A stretch of 55,640 nucleotides of DNA from Prevotella sp. (GTDB taxonomy: Bacteria > Bacteroidota > Bacteroidia > Bacteroidales > Bacteroidaceae): assembly GCA_017470345.1 (NCBI GenBank), contig JAFUEP010000032.1:1-55640 (forward strand). Reading direction: 5' to 3'. The number at the start of each line of letters is the position of its first letter. The first letter of the stretch is position 1. This document shows, one piece after another, positions 34,792 through 46,054 of the stretch. Made by a program: the position numbers and the translations under genes. Below the pieces are notes generated by a model. It saw only the letters and a list, made by a program, of their open reading frames with translations. It made no database searches and was not told where the DNA came from.

Positions 34792-36399
34792 TTAGAAGAT
34801 GACCTTGCGGCCGCCGACGATGTAGAGGCCCTTGGCGGCGTGGCGGAGCTTCTGGCCCTGGAGGTTGTAGACGTCGGCTGTGCGGCTGGCGGTCTCGGGA
34901 GCCTGGATGGCGTCGGTGATGCCGTCGGTGAAGGTGATGTTGACGTTCATGACGACGGCCTTCTCGTCGTCGTTGACGAAGCCCCACTTGGCGGTGTAGG
35001 TGCTGCCCTCGGCGTAGGAGGTGTCGATGGCGCCGAGGTAGTCGATGATGCCGCTGGCGGGGTCGCTGACCTTGACACAGACCATGGCGGCGGAGGTGTT
35101 CCACTTGGCGGCGTCGCCGTCGGCATTGCGCCATCCGTCGGTGAAGTTGTCGACGAAGTTGCCGTCAGTGACGTTGACGATGTAGGCGCGGGCGTCGGCC
35201 AGGGTGGTCAGTCCGAGGGCGTCGGCGATGGCTGCGGCGTCGAAGGTGGCCGTCGTGCCCTCATAGTCCTTGGCGGGCTTCATCGTGACGGGGACGTCGA
35301 CGGTGGCGATGATCTCGGGCTTATAGACGGGCAGCTGGAATTCGACGAAGGTGACGTTGACGACGAAGCGCACGGCCTTCTCGCCGTTGACGAGCTGCCA
35401 GCGTACGGTGTAGGTCTTGCCCACCTCGTCGGCGCCGTTCATGTCGCATACCTCGAAGGTCGATCCGTTCTCGACGGCCTGGAAGAACTTGACGCAGATG
35501 CCGGCCTTGTCGGCCTCAGCAGCCTCAGCGTTGAGGTCCTGCCACGTCTCGGCTTCGCCCTTGGTGTTGAACCATCCGTCGAAGGGGGCATAGTCGCTGA
35601 TGAGCTCTCCGTCGGGGTTCTCGATGCGGATCATGCTGGTGGTCAGCTTGTCGACGCCGAGGAAGGCCTTGGCTTCGGCGAAGTCGACGGTGGCGACGGA
35701 GGCGGTGTAGCCCTGCGTGGCCTGGCGCTCGTGGTCGATGACGACGTCCATGATGTTGGCGTCAGGAGCGTCGCCGATGCGTGTCAGCGTCCAGGGTCCG
35801 ATGACGGTGTAGTCGCCTGCCTCGGGCTGTGCGCTCTTGGCGATGCCGATGGTGACGTTGCCTTCGGCGGGCATGGTGAACTCAAGCTCGTTGCGATACT
35901 GTCCGGCCTGGAACCAAGCCTTGACGGCGTTCGACGAGTTGGGGACGTAGAGGTTGTTGACCTGCGTGGAGCCGCTGCCTTCAGCATAGTCGGTCTTGGA
36001 GGCGCCGTCGTAGCGGTTCATGACGGGTGTGGCGACGGTCTCTTCGCCGACGGTGGCGTAGAGCGTGGCCAGCTTCGTCTCGGTGCCGGCCTGGATGGCG
36101 TCGTATTCGGCCTGCTCGGAGCCACTGTAGCGATAGGCGGCGCTGGCGGTCAGGCGATACTGTCCAGCGGGCAGGGCGGTGATGGTCTGGCTGAAGTCGA
36201 ACTGTGCGTTGTTGCCGCACTTGACGATGCCGCTGCCGTCGATGCCCTTGGTGCCGTCGGCTTTCCATCCGCCGGTGGCGGTGAGGTCGGCGTTGACGAT
36301 GCGGCTGGTGTAGTCAGTCTCGTCCTGTGCGAAGGTGTTGGCACAGGTCATGGTGAGTGCTGCGGCGAGCACTGCGATGCGCGTAAAACTTTTTTTCAT
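34792..36399 (-). CDS. Secreted DUF4859-repeat protein with sorting-like tail
   Basis: A 535-residue secreted protein (signal MKKSFTRIAVLAAALTMTCANTFAQ). Residues about 30-210 look like a jelly-roll carbohydrate-binding type domain (SRIVNADLTATGGWKADGTKG, QTITALPAGQYRLTASAAYR, FTMPAEGNVTIGIAKS). Two related DUF4859-like units follow, about 225-345 (FDGWFNTKGEAETW, GKTYTVRWQLVNGEKAVRFV) and 365-490 (DGWRNADGDAAKW, GSTYTAKWGFVNDDEKAVVM). It ends VYNLQGQKLRHAAKGLYIVGG. DUF4859 occurs in Bacteroidota glycan-related proteins without a proven function. It has its own strong promoter (36458-36489). On the minus strand it follows the SusF-like gene by 369 bp of repeat. Confidence 0.75.
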   Translation of the reverse strand: MKKSFTRIAVLAAALTMTCANTFAQDETDYTSRIVNADLTATGGWKADGTKGIDGSGIVKCGNNAQFDFSQTITALPAGQYRLTASAAYRYSGSEQAEYDAIQAGTETKLATLYATVGEETVATPVMNRYDGASKTDYAEGSGSTQVNNLYVPNSSNAVKAWFQAGQYRNELEFTMPAEGNVTIGIAKSAQPEAGDYTVIGPWTLTRIGDAPDANIMDVVIDHERQATQGYTASVATVDFAEAKAFLGVDKLTTSMIRIENPDGELISDYAPFDGWFNTKGEAETWQDLNAEAAEADKAGICVKFFQAVENGSTFEVCDMNGADEVGKTYTVRWQLVNGEKAVRFVVNVTFVEFQLPVYKPEIIATVDVPVTMKPAKDYEGTTATFDAAAIADALGLTTLADARAYIVNVTDGNFVDNFTDGWRNADGDAAKWNTSAAMVCVKVSDPASGIIDYLGAIDTSYAEGSTYTAKWGFVNDDEKAVVMNVNITFTDGITDAIQAPETASRTADVYNLQGQKLRHAAKGLYIVGGRKVIF

Positions 36400-36457
36400 A
36401 GGTCTTTAATTGATTTGTGTTACTTTTAGGATGTAGTTGTTGAATGATTTACGGGGG

Positions 36458-36489
36458 CAAAAGTACTACAAATCTTTGAATTGCGCAAA
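36458..36489 (-). promoter_or_regulatory. Consensus promoter of the DUF4859 gene
   Basis: On the minus strand TTTG (36486-36489) and TACTTTTG (36458-36465) are separated by exactly 20 bp, a textbook Bacteroidota promoter. The start codon is 59 bases downstream. Confidence 0.8.
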
Positions 36490-36508
36490 TTTTCGTGGGC
36501 GTTTTTTT

Positions 36509-36765
36509 TGTTCTAGGGATTTAGGGGGGATAATTTTTATTCTAGGGATTCTGGGATTTAAGGAGAGGCTGTATGATTTTATTCTAAGGATTTTGGGATT
36601 TTGGGAGGGGCACTGCGTGCCATTACGTTTTTTTGGCTGTCCGTATTGGCTCAGCGTGCTTGCCCAAAAAATCCCAAAATCCTAAAATCCTTAGAATAAA
36701 ATATCCTTAGAAAAAATATCCCTAGAAAAAATATCCCTAGAATAATAATAAAAGATATCCTCAGA
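36509..36765. repeat. ATCCCAAAATCC palindromic spacer
   Basis: The left part (36509-36612) repeats CTAGGGATT, CTGGGATTTAAGG and AAGGATTTTGGGATTTTGGG. The right part (36661-36765) gives the reverse complement, AAATCCCAAAATCC, AATCCTTAGAATAAAATATCC and AATATCCCTAGAA. A short GC-rich core (about 36613-36660) separates them. This fills the 369-bp gap 36400-36768 apart from the promoter; I see no gene. Confidence 0.85.
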
Positions 36766-36768
36766 ATC

Positions 36769-37503
36769 CTACTCGAGGAGCTCGGCCTGGAAGGTCTCGT
36801 GGAAGAGGTCGACGCGGATGCGATAGAGGCCCTCGCGGGAGACGTGCCACTTGGTGTCGCTGCCGCCGGTGCGCATGCGGGTGGACTGGAGCAGGTCCTC
36901 GTCCTGCTGGTAGGGATGGAGCTCGCGGGGTCCCCAGGTCATCTGGCCCTCGAGTTTGAAGCGTCCGGGCTCGACGACGCCGTCGAAGACGCCCAGGCGG
37001 CCTGTCCAGGTGAAGACATAGGGGTCGTCGTGGTCGCGGCGGAAGGGCAGCATGTTGTCGCGATGCCACTCTACGTTGTCCGAGCCGCCCTCGAAGGCGC
37101 TGCCTGCGATGAGCACCTCGTTCCAGGGGAGGAAGAGCTCGCCGGTGAGGGTGCGGTCGGCGGTGTTGACGAGCAGGCGGTAGGTGTCCTCCTGGAAGGA
37201 GACGACCCATCCGGCGCGCGTGGAGTCGGTGGTGAGGACGTAGGTCAGGCCGTTGTTGACGAGGTAGGCGTCGGCCAGCTGGGGAGCGAGGAACTGCGTG
37301 GTGCCGGGCTGCAGGGTGGGCGTGGTCATGATCTTCAGTTCGCCGGCGTCGAGGGCACCTGCAAACCGGTACTGGCCGTCGGGGCGCTTCTCCAACTGTA
37401 CAGGTCCGTCAGGGACGGCCGTGCCCGTGGCCCAGAGGGCTGACTGTGCCCCACATTTCCCTGCGGCCATCAACAACATCAGACTTAACATTATTTTCTT
37501 CAT
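36769..37503 (-). CDS. SusF/SusE-type carbohydrate-binding protein
   Basis: A 244-residue secreted protein (signal MKKIMLSLMLLMAAGKCGAQ; a Cys in this stretch, GKCGAQ, could allow lipidation but the context is poor). It holds two SusF/SusE-like starch-binding-type modules: ALWATGTAVPDGPVQLEKRP with YRFAGALDAGELKIMT, and VLIAGSAFEGG with YVFTWTGRLGVFDGVVEPGRFKLEGQMTWGP in two runs, then GGSDTKWHVSREGLYRIRVDLFHETF, the usual closing strand set. Such proteins bind glycan at the cell surface. It lies between GH31 and DUF4859 genes on the same strand, in the minus arm of the second PUL. No separate promoter is clear; it may be read from the GH31 side through the repeat spacer. Confidence 0.8.
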   Translation of the reverse strand: MKKIMLSLMLLMAAGKCGAQSALWATGTAVPDGPVQLEKRPDGQYRFAGALDAGELKIMTTPTLQPGTTQFLAPQLADAYLVNNGLTYVLTTDSTRAGWVVSFQEDTYRLLVNTADRTLTGELFLPWNEVLIAGSAFEGGSDNVEWHRDNMLPFRRDHDDPYVFTWTGRLGVFDGVVEPGRFKLEGQMTWGPRELHPYQQDEDLLQSTRMRTGGSDTKWHVSREGLYRIRVDLFHETFQAELLE

Positions 37504-37548
37504 AACTCTTCTTGTTTTTATTCTACAATGATTTTTTCTATTATGTTT

Positions 37549-37912
37549 TTTAAAACAACGAATTAAGACGAATTACACGAATTGACACGAATTATATTTC
37601 ATTTCACGAATTGTTATTTATTTTACGAATTGCTATTTATTCCACGAATTTTTTTATTTCACGAATTGTTTCTGATTTCACAAATTGTTTCTGATTCCGC
37701 TTATTATTATTTATTTTATTTTCCTGCGATCAGTGGGATTTGCCGCTTGTGGATGAAAATTGTCATTTCGTTTAGATTCACATTCCGTTTTTAATTCGTT
37801 TCAATTTGTGTAATATATTTAATTCGTGACATAAATAACAATTCGTGAAATGAAATATAATTCGTATCAATTCGTGAAATTCGTTTTAATTCGTTGTTTA
37901 AAAAATTATTCG
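37549..37912. repeat. Long ACGAATT / AATTCGT palindromic spacer, copy 3
   Basis: AACAACGAATTAAGACG at 37553 onward, then CACGAATTATATTTCA... pairs over roughly 90 bases with the right end (37820-37905), which reads TATAATTCGTATCAATTCGT and TTAATTCGTTGTTT. This copy has the best matching arms. It fills the 402-bp gap 37504-37905 and runs into the GH31 gene: the last GH31 codons (AAC AAC GAA TAA on the minus strand) are the repeat word AACAACGAATAA. Confidence 0.9.
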
Positions 37913-40341
37913 TTGTTCACTGACTTGCGGGCGCGGCCGTCGGGGCCGACGGTGATGAGGAAGCGGGGACGGCGCGGGGCGTCGTTGTCGACGGCGCGGC
38001 CCATGAGGTCGTAAGTATGAACTATGATCTCTGGACTCTGGACGGTCTCGACGCCGTCGGTGGCCTCATCGACGCCGATGAAGAGGCGCTCGGAGCAGGG
38101 CGTGGCGGGGATGCTGACCGTGAGCGTACGGGCCGGGGCGTCGTAAGTCCATTGGTCGGTCGGCTGGCCGTTGACGGTGACGCGCTGGGGCTCGGCGTCG
38201 TGGCCGAGGAAGCGCACGGTCCAGGCGCGCTCCGTGGGCATGCCGTCGTAGGCGCCCTCGCGGGGCATGATGGTGAGCGAGCGGGCCTGCGTGCTCATGG
38301 CCGACTGCTCGATGCGCGTGGTGGCATAGAGTCCGCGGGTGTAGCCCTGCGTGTCGCCCTCGTCCTCGTAGAGCGTGGCGGCCCCGTTGGCGCCGGGCGC
38401 GGCGGTGACGACGAGCTCAGCGGGCGCCGACTTCAGGTTGTCGAGACCGTCGGGATTGCAGGGCACGACGGCGCCGGCCCGCAGGAAGTAGGGGATGTCG
38501 GTCAGGGCGTAGTTGTCGCTGAGGGTCTGCCCGCCGCTAACGAGGCGCTGGCGGCAGACGTCGTACCAGGCGGTGCCGGTGGGCAGCCATGTCTGATGGA
38601 AGGTCGAGAGGCCGTCGTCCGACTCGGTGACGATGGGCGAGACGAGGATGTCGTCGCCGAACATGTACTGCCCCTCGCGGCGGTAGGCCTCCTTCTCCTC
38701 GGGCCAGTCGTAGTAGAGCGGCCGGCAGATGGAGACGCCCGTGTCGTAGGCCTGGCGGGCGGCGGTGTAGATGTAGGGCATGAGCCGATAGCGCAGCTGG
38801 ACGGCCTGGAGCATGTCGTCGAAGTTAGGATACATCCAGATGCGGCGCTCATTGCCGGCCTGCGAGGCGCCGTGGGTGCGCATGATGGGCGAGAAGGCGC
38901 CGAACTGCAGCCATCGGAGCATCAGCTCGGGGTTCTTCTGGCCGATCTGCATGTGTCCGCCGAGGTCGTGGCCCCAGTAGCCGAAGCAGACGTTGGAGGC
39001 CGTGGCGGTGAAGTAGGGCTGGAAGGCCAGCGAGCCGTAGGTGCCGTAGGTGTCGCCCGAGAATCCTATCGGGTACCGATGCGATCCCATGCCGCCCCAG
39101 CGGTGGAAGATGAGGGGTCGGCGGTCGGGTCGCTGCAGGCGCATGTCGTTGAAGAAGACGTGGTTGCACCAGAACGTCTCGCCCAGTCCGCTGACGTAGG
39201 GCGACGTGAGGTTCTGCTGCCAGTCGAGCCACCAGAAGTCGACGCCCTGCTGCTCGCGCTCGCGGATGATGTGGCGGAAGAAGGAGTGGTAGAAATCGCC
39301 GTCCTCCAGGTTCCAGGGCACGCGGTCGGTGCCCCCGAGCCCGAGGTCGGAGCGGATGTCGCTGAAGTGGTCCTCATAGCTGGCGATGCCGTCGGCCGGG
39401 TGGAGGTTGAGGCTCACCTTGAGACCCTGCTGGTGCATCCATCGGATGAGCCCCTCGGGGTTGGGAATGAGCTGTCGGTTCCATGTCCATCCGGTCCAGC
39501 CGTCAAGGTGCCAGTCCATGTCCATGATCATCACGTCGATGGGGATCTCGTTCTTCTTGATCTCATTCGTCAGGTTGATGAAGTCCTGCTGCGAGTAGCG
39601 CTGATACTTCGAGTACCAGTAGCCGAGGGCGTAGAGCGGCGGCATGGGCTGGCGGCCGGCGATGCTGACATAGTCGGCCAGGGCGCGGCGATAGTCGTGG
39701 CCGTAGCCGAAGAAGTACCAGTCGATGGCGCGCTTGTCGACGGGCTCGGCCCACCACTGGATGCTGTCCTGCTGGCCGTCGAAGGCGAAGGTGGTGGAGC
39801 CGTCGCCGCGCGTCGTCTGGGGCGACTCGTCGAGCAGGGCCCATCCGGCCCGCGAGATGATGCCGGGCTCCATGTCGGGCCGCTGGTTGTCGCCGCTGGC
39901 CGTGTCGAGGGTGCGCTTCGTGCCCCGCAGGTTGAGGGCGTCGTCCTTGCCGGGATACCAGATGACGTCGCGGCCGCCGAGCCGGAAGGTGATCGAGAGG
40001 TAGTTGGGCGACTTCATCGCGGGGTTGATGCTCGAGCCGACGCGATAGCGCAGAAGGAGCGAGTCGGTCTGGATGTAGAGATAGCCGCCCTCCTCGCGCG
40101 TCGTGAACGAGGGCACGGGCAGGCGGCGGTTCAGGACGGCGAACGTGGCGCGGTCCTCAAACCGCTGGGTGGTGCTGAACTGGATGCGGATCATCTGGGG
40201 CGTGAGCACCGTGAAGCGGGCGCGGCCTGAGGTGACCACGGCCGACGGGTCGGCCACGGGGTCGGCCTCCGCCGGTGTCGGCTGGCTTTTCGCAACCAGG
40301 GCAAGGGTTGCAAGAGTAAGAAAGGTTAATAATCTTTTCAT
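37906..40341 (-). CDS. GH31 alpha-glucosidase/alpha-xylosidase
   Basis: Secreted GH31 enzyme of 811 residues (signal MKRLLTFLTLATLALVAKSQP). It cuts terminal alpha-linked glucose or xylose by a retaining mechanism. The N-terminal beta-sandwich, the TIM barrel (IPIDVMIMDMDWHLDGWTGW) and the catalytic residues are visible: nucleophile Asp373 in DFWWLDWQQN and acid/base Asp430 in GFSGDTYG, followed by GYWGHDLGGHMQ and RYRLMPYIY. A C-terminal beta-domain and a sorting-like tail (TYDLMGRAVDND) close it. Glucosidase and xylosidase activities cannot be separated from this. It is the first gene of the minus arm, divergent from susC 2. Its stop codon lies inside the adjoining repeat, so the last residues VNNE are repeat-encoded. 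Confidence 0.9.
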   Translation of the reverse strand: MKRLLTFLTLATLALVAKSQPTPAEADPVADPSAVVTSGRARFTVLTPQMIRIQFSTTQRFEDRATFAVLNRRLPVPSFTTREEGGYLYIQTDSLLLRYRVGSSINPAMKSPNYLSITFRLGGRDVIWYPGKDDALNLRGTKRTLDTASGDNQRPDMEPGIISRAGWALLDESPQTTRGDGSTTFAFDGQQDSIQWWAEPVDKRAIDWYFFGYGHDYRRALADYVSIAGRQPMPPLYALGYWYSKYQRYSQQDFINLTNEIKKNEIPIDVMIMDMDWHLDGWTGWTWNRQLIPNPEGLIRWMHQQGLKVSLNLHPADGIASYEDHFSDIRSDLGLGGTDRVPWNLEDGDFYHSFFRHIIREREQQGVDFWWLDWQQNLTSPYVSGLGETFWCNHVFFNDMRLQRPDRRPLIFHRWGGMGSHRYPIGFSGDTYGTYGSLAFQPYFTATASNVCFGYWGHDLGGHMQIGQKNPELMLRWLQFGAFSPIMRTHGASQAGNERRIWMYPNFDDMLQAVQLRYRLMPYIYTAARQAYDTGVSICRPLYYDWPEEKEAYRREGQYMFGDDILVSPIVTESDDGLSTFHQTWLPTGTAWYDVCRQRLVSGGQTLSDNYALTDIPYFLRAGAVVPCNPDGLDNLKSAPAELVVTAAPGANGAATLYEDEGDTQGYTRGLYATTRIEQSAMSTQARSLTIMPREGAYDGMPTERAWTVRFLGHDAEPQRVTVNGQPTDQWTYDAPARTLTVSIPATPCSERLFIGVDEATDGVETVQSPEIIVHTYDLMGRAVDNDAPRRPRFLITVGPDGRARKSVNNE

Positions 40342-40384
40342 TTATTTATAGCGTTTATGATTCTGCCGTCCGAATTCTTTGCTG

Positions 40385-40392
40385 CAAAAGTA
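40385..40392 (-). promoter_or_regulatory. -7 box of the GH31 gene
   Basis: TACTTTTG on the minus strand fits TAnnTTTG and lies 44 bases before the start codon. No good -33 TTTG is found 19-21 bp upstream, so an activator may be needed. Confidence 0.6.
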
Positions 40393-40603
40393 AGCATTTT
40401 TCTGCATACGCACGCGTATTAAAGTAAATGTATAAACGTAGGCCGAGGGCGGCTTCGGGCGGAAACGCCGACGTGCAAAGGGTTCCGGGCGACGGGCCGC
40501 CGCGGCGTTGTATGACGCGAGTAAAATGGGCGGAATGCTTAAATTTCCTTTATACAAACCGAGGGGACGAAAAACGTAAGCGGCTGATTATCAGCGTAGG
40601 TCC

Positions 40604-40636
40604 GGATTGTATATGGCGGAAACGATTATACAATCC
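40604..40636 (+). promoter_or_regulatory. Inverted-repeat operator candidate upstream of susC 2
   Basis: GGATTGTATA (40604-40613) and TATACAATCC (40627-40636) are perfect 10-bp inverted repeats with a 13-base spacer, ending just before the T-rich -33 region. CTGATTATCAG at 40584-40594 is another small palindrome. In the 363-bp divergent spacer 40342-40704 I see no gene; the part 40430-40545 is GC-rich without visible structure. Confidence 0.6.
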
Positions 40637-40641
40637 TTTTT

Positions 40642-40676
40642 TTTGCGCCCGCGAGGCGGGAATATGCTTAACTTTG
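40642..40676 (+). promoter_or_regulatory. Promoter of susC 2
   Basis: TTTG (40642-40645), 23 bp, TAACTTTG (40669-40676). The spacer is slightly long against the usual 19-21 bp. The start codon is 28 bases further on. Confidence 0.7.
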
Positions 40677-40704
40677 CCGTCGGAAACTAAAAACTTTTAG
40701 CTAT

Positions 40705-43824
<3,120 letters not shown>

Positions 43825-43826
43825 AG

Positions 43827-43861
43827 AGGCCTCCCCCGACCCCTCCGAAGGAGGGGAGAAA
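43827..43861. repeat. CCCCTCC..GGAGGGG hairpin after susC 2
   Basis: CCCCTCCGAAGGAGGGG forms a short strong hairpin right after the susC stop (43824). The same CCCCTC style occurs in the coding start of the next gene and in the arms at 26388-26533. It could attenuate transcription between susC and susD. Confidence 0.65.
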
Positions 43862-43910
43862 GGAAAGAACCTGCAATTATAATTATATAAGGAATCAAAG
43901 AATCATAGTT

Positions 43911-45923
43911 ATGAAAACGATATATAGAATTAAGAAGACAATGAAATCTTCACTCGTGTGGCTCAGTGCTATCCTGGCCCTCCCCCTCGGGGGAGTCGGA
44001 GGGGCGCTCCTCACCTCCTGCTCTGACTATCTGGACAAGGAGCCCGACACCGAGCTGACCACAGAGATGGTGTTCGACAACCGCGACAAGGTCTACTCCT
44101 GGCTCAGCTACGTCTACAACATCATCCACAACCCCGACAAGTGGGCCCTCACGGCCGACGGCTACGAGGTGTTCGCCGACGACATCACCGCCTCGGAGCG
44201 CTGGCAGCAGTGGGACTGGGGCGGCGTCATCCCCAAGATCCACGGCCAGTGGACCATCAACTCGACCTGGGGCGGCAACCTCTGGCACATGATGCCGCGT
44301 TACATCCGCCATGCCTACATCTTCCGCGACATGGTGAAGCCGATGCCCGACCACGACCTGCCGCAGTCGGAGATCGACAACATGAAGAACGAGATCAAGT
44401 TCCTCACGGCCTACGGCTGGTGGCAGATGGCCGAGAACTACGGCGGCATCCCCTTCAAGCCTGACTATATCGCCCCGACCGACTTCACCCTGTCGGAGCT
44501 GATGGTCGGCCAGTCGAAGTTCGACGACGTCGTCAGCTATTGCGACAAGGAGATGTACGACGCCGCCATGGCCCTGCCCGCCGTCTACGATGACCCGTCG
44601 AAGTACGGCCGCATCAACCGCATCATGGCTCTGACCGTCCGCTCGCGCATGCTGCTCTTCGCCGCCAGCCCCCTGGTCAACGGCAACCAGAAGTTTGCGG
44701 CCGAGTATGCCAAGTATGTCAACGACAAGGGTGAGCAGATCTTCAACCCCGTCTATGACCACCAGAAGTGGATCAAGGCCGCCGAGGCTTGCAAGCTCGT
44801 CATCGACGAGGCCGAGGGCGCCGGCTATGCCCTCTACACCGAGGCTGGCCCCAACGGCAAGATCGACCCCTTCATGTCGACCTACAACGTCCACATCAAG
44901 CGCTGGAGCGAGGGCAACAAGGAGATCACGTTCCCCGTCACCAAGGGCAACTCCTATCACGACACGTTCCTCCGCACCGCCTCCGTCCGCGAGTATGGCG
45001 GCGGCAACGGCCTGGGCGTCTACCAGGGACTCGTCGACGCCTTCTTCACCCGCAACGGCCTGCCCATCGGCGACGACAACTCGGGCTACGTTGAGGAGGG
45101 ATTCTCCACCACCGTCGACAACCGCAGCGACGAGACCGTCTGGCCCTACGGCACGGGCAATGCCGGCGAGGTGACCGCCCGCGGCACCTACAACATGTAC
45201 TGCAACCGCGAGCCGCGATTCTACAACGCCGTCTCCTTCCACGGCGCATGGCTGGCCGTCGGCAACCGCAAGTATAACTTCTTCATGAACGGACGCGACA
45301 ACGTCCAGTCGTCGTCGCCTCACGACGCCCCGCAGAACGGCTACCTCGTGCGCAAGTCGCTCAACGTGCTCGACAACTACCTCACGGGCGCCGTCACCGG
45401 CCGGCAGGGATTCACCTATCGTCTGGCCTTCACCTACCTCGACTATGCCGAGGCCGTCAATGAGGCTTACGACGACGCCACCCACCGCCTCGACGCACTG
45501 AAATACCTCAACCGCATCCGCGAACGGGCCGGCGTCCGCCAATACACCTTCGACGCCGTCGCCGCCGACGACCCCGACTTCATCCAGATTCAGAATACGC
45601 AGGCCGACGTGCGCCGCGTCGTCCGCATGGAGCGCCGCGTCGAGCTCTGCTGCGAGAACAACCGCTGGTTCGACATCCGCCGCTGGATGGAGGCCGAGAA
45701 CCTGCCCGAGATGACCGGCGACTGCTACGGCATGAACTTCCAGGGCCGCAACCAGAACGAGTTCTTCCATCGCACCGTCTTCGACACCCGCGTCTGGAAG
45801 CCTCAGTACTACTGGATGCCCATCTACATCGACGAGTACGAGAAGAATCCCAACCTGCGCGAGGCACCCTTCTGGCCCGACCCCAAACAGGCCGGCAGCG
45901 AGGACAGCGAGACTGGGGAGTAA
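43911..45923 (+). CDS. susD: SusD/RagB-family glycan-binding lipoprotein 2
   Basis: Surface glycan-binding partner of SusC 2, 670 residues from ATG 43911 (an internal ATG at 43941 also fits). The lipobox is LTSC (Cys37), followed by SDYLDKEPDTELTTEMVF. Typical SusD parts: FLTAYGWWQMAENYGGIPF, RLAFTYLDYAEAVNEAY, ALKYLNRIRERAGV, RRVVRMERRVELCCENNRWFDIRRW and YWMPIYIDEYEKNPNL. Residues 23-34 of the signal peptide (ALPLGGVGGALL) are encoded by a CCCTCCCCCTCGGGGGAG-type repeat. The N-terminus is therefore longer than usual, yet still hydrophobic and in frame. Confidence 0.93.
   Translation: MKTIYRIKKTMKSSLVWLSAILALPLGGVGGALLTSCSDYLDKEPDTELTTEMVFDNRDKVYSWLSYVYNIIHNPDKWALTADGYEVFADDITASERWQQWDWGGVIPKIHGQWTINSTWGGNLWHMMPRYIRHAYIFRDMVKPMPDHDLPQSEIDNMKNEIKFLTAYGWWQMAENYGGIPFKPDYIAPTDFTLSELMVGQSKFDDVVSYCDKEMYDAAMALPAVYDDPSKYGRINRIMALTVRSRMLLFAASPLVNGNQKFAAEYAKYVNDKGEQIFNPVYDHQKWIKAAEACKLVIDEAEGAGYALYTEAGPNGKIDPFMSTYNVHIKRWSEGNKEITFPVTKGNSYHDTFLRTASVREYGGGNGLGVYQGLVDAFFTRNGLPIGDDNSGYVEEGFSTTVDNRSDETVWPYGTGNAGEVTARGTYNMYCNREPRFYNAVSFHGAWLAVGNRKYNFFMNGRDNVQSSSPHDAPQNGYLVRKSLNVLDNYLTGAVTGRQGFTYRLAFTYLDYAEAVNEAYDDATHRLDALKYLNRIRERAGVRQYTFDAVAADDPDFIQIQNTQADVRRVVRMERRVELCCENNRWFDIRRWMEAENLPEMTGDCYGMNFQGRNQNEFFHRTVFDTRVWKPQYYWMPIYIDEYEKNPNLREAPFWPDPKQAGSEDSETGE
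43977..44012 (+). repeat. CCCCTC/GAGGGG repeat inside the susD 2 signal peptide
   Basis: CTCCCCCTCGGGGGAG is a perfect hairpin sequence inside the coding region of the signal peptide, followed by TCGGAGGGGCGCTCCTC. It is of the same kind as the spacer repeat 43827-43861 about 150 bp upstream. It is translated as a glycine-rich hydrophobic stretch. Confidence 0.75.
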
Positions 45924-45929
45924 ATTAAC

Positions 45930-46045
45930 AAAATGAAAGGTGAAAAGTGAAAAATATGAATAGACTTTTCCCATAATATCAAGCGCCAAAGCTAATCATA
46001 TCTTTCATCTGTCATCTTTCATCTGTCATTTAACCAATTAAACGA
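45930..46045. repeat. GTGAAAAGTGAAA / TTTCATCTGTCAT phrase spacer
   Basis: ATGAAAGGTGAAAAGTGAAA at 45934 onward, followed after a short core by ATCTTTCATCTGTCATCTTT and CATCTGTCATT in opposite sense. The halves are loosely complementary. It fills the spacer between susD 2 and the SusE-like gene. Confidence 0.65.
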
Positions 46046-46054
46046 TTTAGCAAT

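Noticed and set aside
34840-36429. 529-codon plus-strand frame opposite the DUF4859 gene
   Set aside because: Val/Gly/Asp-rich antisense shadow; the minus frame has a signal peptide, DUF4859 units, a tail and a consensus promoter.
38017-40230. 737-codon plus-strand frame opposite GH31
   Set aside because: Antisense shadow; the minus frame contains the GH31 catalytic motifs.
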